Positions 54,663-64,000 of a DNA stretch of 64,000 nt are shown one piece after another. Both the position numbers and the translations under genes were made by a program. Under the pieces are notes generated by a model. The model searched no databases and had not been told where the DNA came from. It saw nothing but the letters and a program-made list of their open reading frames with translations. Source of the stretch: Prinsepia uniflora (lineage: Eukaryota; Streptophyta; Magnoliopsida; Rosales; Rosaceae); contig CM064868.1 in NCBI GenBank assembly GCA_032719365.1, positions 75,765,266-75,829,265 on the forward strand, written 5' to 3'. Each line of letters opens with the position of its first letter. Position 1 is the first letter of the stretch.

Positions 54663-57650
54663 CTGTAAGTTGTTCCACATCTATCATCCCCCAGTTAGCA
54701 AGGAAGGGAGACAAACCAACCCGCTGCCAGAACACACTAGTAAGAAACAATTGGTATCAACAACCGAAAACCAAGAAATGGAAACATGGAGCAACGATCA
54801 CCGTCCACCAACCAAGGTTATGGTATATTACAACGTGCTGTGACTTGTGATCCCAAGCTAGGTTTCCACAAGAAATTTGATTGACATCCCCAACATACTA
54901 ATTCCATAACCCTTCCAACTGAAATGTAACCCCATTCGAGTTTGAACAAAACAGGAAAAATAGACGAGTTTGAACAAATTCCATCCAATCAGGTCCCATA
55001 CTATTAAACAAATACAATACCTAATCCTCATGTGTTGAACATTATATTGATCCAATCCTGTAAAGGAGGCCTGAAAACGACCACAAATCTTCATTTATTC
55101 CATTTATTTGAAAATACAGGACCAAAAATTTGAAATCAATATCTCACTATACTCAGAAAGGAGATCGATGTTACGGAAAAGGTCTCTGGGAACCTGATGA
55201 GATTTTTCTCCAAATCTGAAGGAAGCAAATCGAAAAAATTCATGGAATCATTACCATCGCACCAACCAAAATCTAAATAAGGGTGAAACAAAAACCAGCT
55301 ATTCCCAACCAACCAAAATTCACAAAAACAAAACACTACACAGATCCAGAAATACCCTCAACCGGCAGATCAGTGCCACTTCCAAAATAAGCAACAAAAG
55401 CCTGCAAATGTAGTCATCACCAGAAACCCAAACACAATAATTAAACTCAACCTCCATCAATAACTAGAAAGCAGAATTAAAACGCCTACAGCATCTAAAA
55501 TGCATAATCAGAGCACCACCAATATGTAAATTGCATAATCAAAGCACCGACAACATCTACAACGCAAAATCAAAGCCCAGATCAGGGAAGCAACAAAATT
55601 CAAACACAACCACATAGTTTAACCAGATCGCTTGCGAGCCAAAGGGCCTTCGATTTTTATGAATTGTAAAACGGATGAGGTCAGTATTGGACGGTCGAGC
55701 TTAAGCAGTCATGTGGGATATATGAATTAATGAAGGATTGTATTGTGTAGTCCTCGTCGTTTCCCCAAGTCAATTGGAAAGAAAATGAACTTGACACTTT
55801 TTCATGCTGGCGACGCTTAACTGGAAAGTGCCAAAAGGAAACAAGAAGTAAAACCTGCCAAAATTCAACCAACAAAACAGCCCACAAGGTAGCAAAATCC
55901 AGACAACGTAAGGACACAAGATTAAAGCTAAGATCAAACTAAGGGATCAAACAAAAAGTAACACAAAGGGCGCAAAATTGAAACAAAATAAATAAAATAA
56001 CAAAGAGAATAAAATATTATTAAAATAAAATGACAAGAAGAAACATCAAACCGCACTTTGAAAGAAATTTGGATTGGCAAAACCCTGAAAATGGACCGAA
56101 CCAATCTCCATTTAGGACGAGCAAAACTAAGGCATAATTGTCAAAACAAAATTTCATTGAACACTAAAATGATGACATATTCTTTCACAGTACCATCTTC
56201 AACTTCCGTCCTTGCAACGTGAACATAAACCTTTAAACCAAAATTTTGCCAGCTTGCCAAACAAAACGAAACAAAAAGGAGAATCCCAAAAAAAGAAAAT
56301 ATTCAAGATGATGGTAAGTAAATCTTGTAAGAACAAAGATCATACATATTATATCTTTCAACATAAGAAAAAATAATTAGAAAAATTCTTGAGAAGGGGT
56401 GAAGTTGACAAACAGGATAAGTGGACCAGCAAAAGAATTTCTGTAAGTCGTTTCGTCGACCAAACAAGCCGTTCCGCATTGCCGGCCATCCATCCAACTG
56501 CCAAAACTCACCAATAAGGAACAACCGTACCGTCAACCAAAAACCATAGAACAGAAAAAGCATGAAGAATTTATCAATACACAAAGCAGCTGGCACCGAT
56601 GACGGTCAGCAAATCCATTTCAAAGTTTAAGACATGTTCAGACGTGCAGGGACCTGTGATCAAAACAGGTATCATCAAGCAATTTGATTGACATTTCCAA
56701 TGTATAATTCCCATAATCCTTTCAACTGAAATATAACCCGGTTTAAAGTTCAAACAAAACATGAAAAACAGCAAGAACTTCATCCACAAAGAGGGATAAA
56801 ATGCAACCTCAAATCCATCAAACCAGAGACCCCACACGACCTCCATGTTATTAAACAAAACAAAAACCTAATCCTCACGTGTCAGGAATTATATGGATTC
56901 CACTGAAAAGAAGGCCTGCAAAATAAGGGAAAATCTCCATTTATTCGAAAGTATACAGAACCACATTTTTTATAATTATATTTTAGAACGTCAAGAACAA
57001 ATTTAAAGACGTAGATGTAACCGATATCACAGAGAAGGTCTCGCATTCTCATATAAGGTATCCGATGGGCGTTATGTCCAAAAAGAAGGGAAGGCCCTGA
57101 AGTAATTACCATCACACCAATCACAATTCAAAAGCATAGGGTGAGTCTCATCCAGAAAATCCAAACCAACGGAAATTAACATAAACAAAAGACTAAGCAG
57201 ATCAAGATATCACCAACCCCCGAACTGTATCAAAACACTTATTTCACAATGATCCACAATTCAGAAAACCAATCCTGCAAATATGTAAACCCTCTGCTGA
57301 AGAAGGCCATCACCCAAACACAACGCATCAACATAAAAAACGCAGAATCAAAACGGCATCAATATCTAATGCGCATAATCAAAGCCCAAAGTAAGGAAGG
57401 AAAGCAACAAAATTCTAACACGCCACAGTCGAGCCTGACCAACACAGCCTCAGCGTCGGAAGCCGATGCTGGGAAGATCGGGTGAAGGGTATTTATAGGA
57501 GAAGAGGTCAGGATTGGACGGTCACGATTAAGTGGTCATGTGAAACATGGACGGTAGATATGTATATTAGTAAAGGGTTATAATACAATGTAATGAGCTG
57601 TCTGCCACCCGAAGTTGGTCGGAAAGAAAAATCAACGCGACACTTCTATA
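54290..57650 (-). repeat. Diverged duplicated non-coding locus, two copies
   Basis: Segments 54290-55810 and 56290-57650 share a colinear series of matches: GACAAGTGGACCA, the TTTGATTGACAT region, CAACTGAAAT, AATCCTCA..GTGT, GCATAATCA.AGC, AAGCAACAAAATTC and GGTCAG.ATTGGACGGTC. Neither copy has a long frame. They could be two copies of a non-coding transcript or of a gene's promoter and leader; GC-richer sequence near 57420-57480 fits a transcribed start. Confidence 0.65.
57490..57498 (-). promoter_or_regulatory. TATA box of a possible minus-strand transcript
   Basis: In sense CTATAAATA, a canonical plant TATA box, followed 25-35 bp downstream by a pyrimidine/adenine-rich start region (CACCCGATC). 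The paralogous position near 55650 reads TTCATAAAAATC, which is degraded. Confidence 0.5.
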
Positions 57651-57654
57651 TTTT

Positions 57655-58395
57655 GTGGTGAGGAGTAGCCTTCGGCATTGGGCCAGACCGAGCAAACGGT
57701 TTAAATTTTTTGAATTTGGGCCGAATTGGATTGGGTTTATTAAATAATTTTAAAATTTGCAGGTTAAGCGAGTTTAATGACATAAAAAAGAGCCCACGGG
57801 TTTTTATCGGGCCGGGTTTATATCGGACTTTTTGGGTCGGGCCTATTAAGTCCACTTGGATCGGGCTTACATGGGTTTTTTCAATAAATTATGTCTCAAA
57901 TTTTAAAATTACAAAAAAATATATGCATGAAAAAAAAATATTAATAATGAAAAAAAATACTCAAGGGTGTAAAAACGTGGCATCGTTAAAATAAAATACT
58001 CAATGGTGCAAAAACGTTGGGCTTATTAAGTAGGTGGAGGAGTAGTTAGGATTTATATTGGGTATTGGGTATTGGGTTTTTAAAAATAAATTAGGTGGAC
58101 TTGGGGCTGAGATTTGGGTTTGGGTCGAAATATTAGTATTAAGAATGTGTTGAGTATTAATTTTTAAATAATAAGTATGTTATATTTTCGGGCTTATGAG
58201 CAGGGTTTATTACGGGCGAGTCGGGCTGGGCTTACCGGGCTTTATCGGAGTCGGACCTATTGAGTTTGAATACCATAAGCCCAAGTCCAGTCTGCTAACT
58301 CTCGGACCGGGCAGGCCCAAGACTCATAACGGGTCGAACCGGGCTTTTATTCATCGGGCTTATCGGGCTCCCGTAAGCCCATGAGCTTTTGGCCC
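57655..58395 (+). repeat. GGGCTTATCGGGCC-type dispersed repeat
   Basis: Dense variants of GGGCC, CGGGCTTA, GGGCCTATTAAG and ATCGGGC, separated by AT-rich DNA. Short frames with GPIR/SGP-like peptides are a by-product. It looks like a common plant low-complexity transposon-derived repeat; no termini were found. Confidence 0.55.
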
Positions 58396-58544
58396 AAACG
58401 GTGAGGACTAGTGAGGAGAAATGACGCGCAATTCTTTTTGGACCAGGAATCGGGATTCCATACGCATTCTAGATTTACATTCCTTTTATGGAAAATGCAA
58501 AAAACAAACAATTTAAAAATAAAAACTTACATAATTTGGCAGGC

Positions 58545-58690
58545 TAACATTGGCCACTTTGTATAAAATTGGCTAAATACCGTCAAGAGTTTTATTTTGC
58601 AATTAATTCTTTCTTTAAAATAAAAACTTACATATCGTGGTAATGTAGATTGGCCACTGGCTACGTATGAAATTGGTTATACCACCGGCA
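58545..58690. repeat. Weak direct repeat
   Basis: AACATTGGCCACTT and AGATTGGCCACTGG occur in similar contexts about 105 bp apart, each followed by AAATTGG. A degraded duplication. Confidence 0.4.
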
Positions 58691-58822
58691 TTTTATTTTG
58701 TCAATTAAGTTAGCCAAGTTAACATGACAAAACTCAACCTAAAAGTTTCTTAAAAGTTTTATTTTGTCAATTAAGTTAGCCAAGTTAACATGACAGAATT
58801 CAACCTAAAAGTTTCTTAAAAA
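58691..58822. repeat. 66-bp tandem duplication
   Basis: Two copies of a unit starting TTTTATTTTGTCAATTAAGT (58691 and 58757) that differ at only a few positions, so it is recent. Confidence 0.9.
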
Positions 58823-58999
58823 TCGAGAAGGGTTCTGTTTTTATCTAATAAGTAAATTGAAAACTCAAAAATATCTTTGGCATGAGTCAGATAAGAGATA
58901 GTTTCACTTAAAATCCAATAGATAATTCAAAGTGCACAATTTTGCAAAGGTCCAAAATAGTAAACAGAGCCATTAGGAAAAGAAAATGACAACAAATAC

Positions 59000-60010
59000 A
59001 AGGCTCATATTCGGAGGATCAAGGTTCGTAGTAAACCGAAAGTAAGCCTCAGTCTAAAATATGTCCCCGCTTCTATGCCACGGTCTGGAGGACAAGTAAA
59101 ACCATGAAAAATATGAATTAACAAAAATATTCAAGTTAAAACACCTTTAACAAGGAATGAAACTTTATAACCCTCTAATTTCTAAAATATGCATGCATAG
59201 AGAAAAATATCCAAAATCAAGTTACAAATCATGCAGATTTCAGATATAAAATTCAAATCAAAATTGTGGACCCACAAGATACGAAATATAAAATGTATAT
59301 AAAATATATGTGGCCCACATTTTCCTGAAATTCCAGTTTATAAAATTATCTAGAAAACCTGAACACAAATATCAATAATCGACACCTGAATCATCCTCGG
59401 ATTCCCCCCGTATCACCGTCATTAAGCTAGCTGACTGGAAAATCCCCCGAGTCGTAGTTGTGAGCTACCTGGCTGAAAAATTTGCACTACACATAAGAAA
59501 CCCCTAGGATCTAGTAGAGACACACTCCATGATGCTAGTCCGGAAATAATGCCCTCAAGATCTGACTAAGACACTTCATTATGGCAGTCCCGAAAAAAGG
59601 GTAATCACCGTATATAATGAGAATAGTCGACAGTAGAAATCAATGCAACAATAAAGCCAAAAACCTCATTTTTTTAAATAAATTCTTGATCGAAATTCAA
59701 GTCAAAACATTAAAAATGGAGCTTGAGCCCAAAACACTATTTCCACCAAAAATCCGTAAAAACATGTGTTTAGAACAATAAACCGAAAAATTATTCTACA
59801 GCCATAAATATGCAGATAACATTTAACGACATTTAGAATAATTATTTAAATCATTTTCAAAGCCATATAATATCATAAATTATTTAAAATAGTTCAATAT
59901 GTATGCATCATGATTAGCAAAACAAATATCCACTCATGGTCAATCTGAAAGAGCTCAATCTCAAGCTGTGCTCCTCTGAAGTCACCAAAGCGGTATCTCC
60001 TGTCAGAAGT
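59000..60010 (-). repeat. Very old LTR remnant
   Basis: In sense it has CACTCATGG-type box complement TATCCACTCATGG (59927-59939), a RY-like ATGCATCATG region, GCATGCAT near 59190-59198 and a TCCTCCAG acceptor-like site near 59090, in the same order and spacing as the younger LTRs. Everything else has diverged. Ends are not defined. Confidence 0.6.
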
Positions 60011-60793
60011 AAAATTATCCGTATAAATCCAAATTCAATACATCACTTAAGTTATTTTTAACTTCAAGATTTGATTAAGTTTGTCATATCTCTGCTTTTG
60101 GAGGCTCCTCTTTGTTTGGAGCCTCTTATTTTGTTTTGGCCTTCGGCTTCCATAGTATCAAAACTGAACAGGCATGACAAACTGGAAGTTAGGGGAGGTT
60201 CAGGCCCACACTCCAATAGGTCAAAAACGAACGTTTTAGCATGTCAAAATTGAAAGGTTTAGAATGTCAAAATTGAATATTCAAATCAAATGTATGTTAT
60301 GAACGCGGGACGCTCTCAAATGCCCAAAAGGACCTGTTTATATAGTTTATATATTACTTCTACGTCATTCACAGATCAAATTTGGAAGTGAGGAGGAAAA
60401 GGAAAGAGTAAATGTGCGATGCATGCGGTGCGGTCATCATTTCATTTCTGCATTTCCCAAAAATGAATACAATTTGTGGCACCAGCAGAGCATCTGGACC
60501 TCTCAATAGACCATGTTCAGAAACTTTCGTGGAGAACAACCGACGAAGAATGGTGTGAGATCATGAAATGAACCCACAAAAAAAAAAAAAAACAAAAAAA
60601 ACCTTAGTAAGAAGGTTACTAAATGGTAATGATCTATATTCATACGGTTAAATTTGACTCATATTTGCGGGCATGTTCAGATGAGGCAGTCTCCAATAGT
60701 TTCCCCCGATAAACCGCTAGTTCTAACCACGAAAGACGCATGTTGCATAAGACTGGAGACTAATGGGGTTAGAAATACCCATACCGTTGTGGA
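60011..60793. other. 3' flank of the ubiquitin-ligase gene
   Basis: AT-rich, with an A-rich tract at 60578-60601. It should contain the 3' untranslated region and polyadenylation site of the minus-strand gene; no clear signal could be fixed. Confidence 0.5.
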
Positions 60794-63700
60794 CTAATCG
60801 ATCTCAGAGTTAGAGGCCCTGCTGTCCGTAGAGACCGCGAGTGCTGAAGCTTTCTCCACGCCATTTGACTTGTAAGGAGCAATACTGTGTCTTGTCCACT
60901 GAAGGCAACCCAACAAATCATTCTCAATGCAATCGTACCTGCAAATTTGAATGCACAAACCATTTCAACCATGATTTTTTGGTGGCTTGATGAGAGAATT
61001 CAAGTATTAAAGGTAAACTTACAGTTTTCCGCAGAGTTTATCAGTAAGCGTACAAAGGTTCATGATCCTCATTCTCAAATCCATGATCTGGTCCGAATCA
61101 TAACCATGAAAAGGCTCCTTAGTAAACAAAGAAATCTTCTCCATATGTCCCTCAAGCTGCTGCTGCTGATCCTCAAATAAGTTCTGTTTTATTGTCCTTT
61201 GTTCGGTAGTCATTTCATTTTTGAATAGGTCCTCGCCAAACATGTAATATGCAAAAGGGTAGGAATATAAAATAATTCGCCTCGATCTGAAGAGTCTGTA
61301 GAGTGCATTGGTCACCCAGCTGTAATCTTTAGATGTCGATGCTTTTTCTTCCAAATGTGATACCTTTTCTAGTATGCTTTCCTTCAGCGTAGATTCAAGC
61401 TTAAGAGAAGTGGTATGAGCTTGATATCGGTTAAAATAGTGAGTGTAGCGCAATAGGTCCCTCTTGGCTTGCTCAAGTTTTGTCTCCTCATCTTCTTTGA
61501 ATCGTCCACAACTGTGACCCAAGATGGAATCCCAAGTATGACTCGCACCAGTTGCGGCTCCACAAAGCCAACTGTTAAAACATGTACAGAAACTCACATC
61601 AAATGATGCTACTACTGACTCTACAAATGAAGGACAGTAACTTGAGTCGTCAAATATAAAGAAACACCAGTAGCTAGTAGGTAACATACTTAACATATAG
61701 GAGGTTATAAAATAAAGTGGGAAAAGACAACAGTCTGCAATATAAATTAACCTTGAGGATGGATAATTGAGCGCAAGTGAAAACTACTAAACCTTTAAGA
61801 ATGGGCTACCAAAATTGGAAATGACTCAAACACGAAAAGAAAAAAGGAAAACATATTGAGCTTGAAGGATGATAGAAAAATAAGGAGGCCTATGAAAATC
61901 TAGTTTCCACCACCCAATTAAGCACACAAGGCAATTTATATATATGAATTATTTCCCAAAAGAACCTAAATAAATGGCGATTATGATTTGTCAAAAAGAA
62001 CAGTAACAGAAATATGGAGTTCCTTTTTTTAATCAAGGGACATACAAAGCCGCATTCCGTCTTAAGATATAGGCCATCAAGACGTCTTAGAAAAGGATAT
62101 ATACTTTACCCAATGCTTCGGAACCAATTTTTTGTCCAAAACTCTAACAGTATGTTTGGATAAGGGATTTCCAAGTACCAACAAATTTAGGCTAAATTAG
62201 TCAGACCAACAAATTTTGGCTAAATTAGTCAGACCAACAAATTTTGGCTAAATTAGTCAGACCAACAAATTTTGGCTAAATTAGTCAGACTTCACACAAT
62301 GAACAATCAATCCTACCCCTCTAAAAGTCACATATCAACATAGACTTCACCAAAGGCTATGGAAGGATCTTACCCCAGATGTTTAGGGTTTAGGGTTTAG
62401 GTCTTGAACAGAAGATGCATGAAAATTAAGACCATATAATTGTATGAATGCTCCCCAACCCACATTGAAATTGCATAAAAAGCAAAGCACGAAGAGTAAA
62501 GAAAATGCAGAAAATATATAATCACCCACCAAAATGGTTGTCCACAGAGACAGGTAACTAGATTGCATCCTCCGTTCTTTTCAACCAGCTTGCTACATTT
62601 CGGGCAAGGCTTCGTATTGACTGCAATATAATTAACAGTCTCTGATTCATCTTGGCACTTCTGACTCCACAATGCCCACATTCGGCATGAACAAGGGGAG
62701 TGTGCTTCAGTTAAGCAGCTAAAACAGAATTGCAGCCCACAAGCACATTCAACCTCGCACAGTTCATCTTCCTCAATCCGGATAGCATTTCCACAATGGG
62801 GAATGCTTGGACACCATTTTACCTTTCTATTATCCTCAATATATGATTCCAGAAGAAAACGCTCAAATTTCTCAGCCAGATTAGGATCCCTTGCACTGAC
62901 TAGATTTCTGATTATTACTTCATCACAAATAGCATTGCACTTGTGTGCCATGCATTTAATGCGCCTACTCTGACCGTCATTTATTTTCACAATAAAATGC
63001 TCTGTCCAACCTAAGCACACAGTAGATAAAACTGATTCCATTTAGTCAAAAAATTGGAGTCACAAAATACATGGCAAAACATAATAACCACATGGAAGCA
63101 AGCACAAGCACTTATTGGTTTCTAATCCCATGTTAAAAATCTGATTGAATCCAGACTCTTACGGGTAAACTATGTTATCGTCTCAGATACCCACACTGCC
63201 CCCAATTTATTATTGAATGATTAAATCGAAAGGGAGGAACCCTGTAATTTAGAAACTAGCTCCACATTGAACTTACAATTGAAATGATCTTGGATTTTAA
63301 AAATATGGAAAGGAAAAAAAAAAATTCCTTCTGAACTGTATTCAATGGAGGATTTATTTAGCTAATTGTCAACTTTTTTGAAGAACAAAACAAAAACAAA
63401 AAGATTATTTGACGATTCCCATAATTCTGCAAAGAGAAAATGCAGAGCAGAGTACTAACATTCGTTGCAAAAGTAGTGGCCGCAATCCATGATTGTCACC
63501 TGACCAGCTGCAGCTTCGTCCATGCAAATACCGCACATAACTTCAGCTGAAAATCGTGGAGAGACAACATTTTTATCCTCCACCATAGTCACACCTGCTT
63601 CAGCATATAACCTATCTTTCCCCTCCTCAACATACACTGCAAGCACCTTGTGAACATCCCAACGATAATGGATGAGCAAGGTTCGAGCATGGTATTCTTT

Positions 63701-63874
63701 CAATGACAGCACATCCATTACTCTTTTCAAGTCATCTCTCTGCAGATTTTAATTCCATCATTTAATAATAGTCGAGCATAACCAACATATAATCATAGTA
63801 ACATTCATAAAGAAAAAATTAGGAAACAAGAAAAAATCTACCTGTGCAGCCAAGAGAGATTCTTTTGAAATGAC
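60794..63874 (-). CDS. ARI: ARIADNE-type RBR E3 ubiquitin ligase, 5' exon outside window
   Basis: Transfers ubiquitin through a RING-between-RING relay: RING1 binds the E2 and RING2 forms a thioester before the substrate is modified. Exons I can place, in sense order: 63874-63842, 63739-63460, 63010-62530, 61571-61023, 60938-60794. All introns are GT-AG and the joined 1488 bp keep frame (495 residues plus TAG). The product has a UBA-like helix region (SLKEYHARTLLIHYRWDV), RING1 (CGICMDE..MDCGHYFCNEC), an IBR, RING2 with the catalytic cysteine in KNGGC (codon 62565-62567), QPFCWLCG rebuilt across an intron, GHSCGRF, and a long helical Ariadne domain ending LYDCIENDLLG. The usual acidic N-terminus should lie beyond 64000. 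The catalytic cysteine is kept, so it is probably active. Which plant ARI member it is cannot be fixed. Confidence 0.95.
62177..62289. repeat. 28-bp tandem repeat in the third visible intron
   Basis: Four copies of a unit starting ACCAACAAATTT at 62177, 62205, 62233 and 62261, nearly identical, with the first copy slightly different. Confidence 0.92.
62382..62402 (-). repeat. Interstitial telomere-type repeat
   Basis: Three TTTAGGG units in a row inside the same intron. The short length suggests a telo-box or slippage, not a telomere fusion. Confidence 0.85.
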
Positions 63875-64000
63875 CTGCAAAACACCATTACACATGAAAC
63901 AGTGAAAGAAAAAATTGGGGCAAAAAGCCACAACTTCAAATACAAAATCAGACAGTAGAAAAGAATTTAAGAAAATAACATAGAAAGTGTATGAGCTCAA

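Noticed and set aside
57655..58395. Gene with GPIR/SGP-rich peptides
   Set aside because: Frames are by-products of a GGGCC-type dispersed repeat.
60769..60972. 67-codon minus-strand frame over the last ARIADNE exon
   Set aside because: It is in the wrong frame; the spliced frame gives LYDCIENDLLG and ends at the TAG at 60794-60796.
62382..62402. Telomere fusion site
   Set aside because: Only three units, inside a gene intron; too short for a telomere relic.

Overview
This is a plant nuclear window, almost certainly from a flowering plant. The evidence is spliced genes with GT-AG introns, an ARIADNE-type RBR E3 ligase gene, Ty3/gypsy chromoviruses primed by initiator tRNA-Met, and the plant telomere-type motif TTTAGGG. 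The species cannot be named from the sequence alone.

Region by region. (1) 1-40576 is a pile of nested chromovirus-type LTR retrotransposons. A very young minus-strand element fills 1-7924; its left LTR is cut by the window edge and its gag-pol frame is intact. It sits inside a minus-strand element with a non-coding interior and a 3.4-kb LTR (7925-12837), which itself sits in an older LTR (12838-13567). A solo LTR with a GTGCG target duplication follows (13589-16365), then plus-strand remnants (16371-18279). An old plus-strand LTR (18280-31640) is split by a complete plus-strand element (19473-29834; LTRs 2894 bp each, target duplication TGGTC). Next is a three-level nest: a minus-strand LTR (about 31935-40576) split by a solo LTR (32581-38376, duplication CAGTC), itself split by another solo LTR (32702-35785, duplication TTGGA). 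(2) 40577-43179 is AT-rich unique-looking DNA with one tRNA-like sequence. (3) 43180-53700 is a decayed tandem array of a roughly 300-340-bp unit, interrupted by a rearranged LTR block (44040-48953) with an inverted arm. (4) 53700-58830 holds duplicated non-coding segments, one with a good TATA box, and other small repeats. (5) 59000-60010 is a very old LTR remnant. (6) 60794-63874 is the 3' part of an ARIADNE ubiquitin-ligase gene on the minus strand, whose first exon lies beyond the right edge.

The most interesting signal is in the LTRs. LTRs that differ in primary sequence share one layout: a conserved palindrome near the promoter side, a GTGAGTGGAC box that looks like a splice donor, an RY motif (GCATGC), a family-specific tandem repeat block, a second RY motif, the exact reverse complement GTCCACTCAC, and a pyrimidine-rich CCCT(C/T)CAG acceptor-like end. 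The two boxes covary between families (GGGC with GCCC, GGAA with TTCC). This suggests a base-paired leader intron or a regulatory RNA fold kept by selection. All calls come from reading the sequence; no database search was run.
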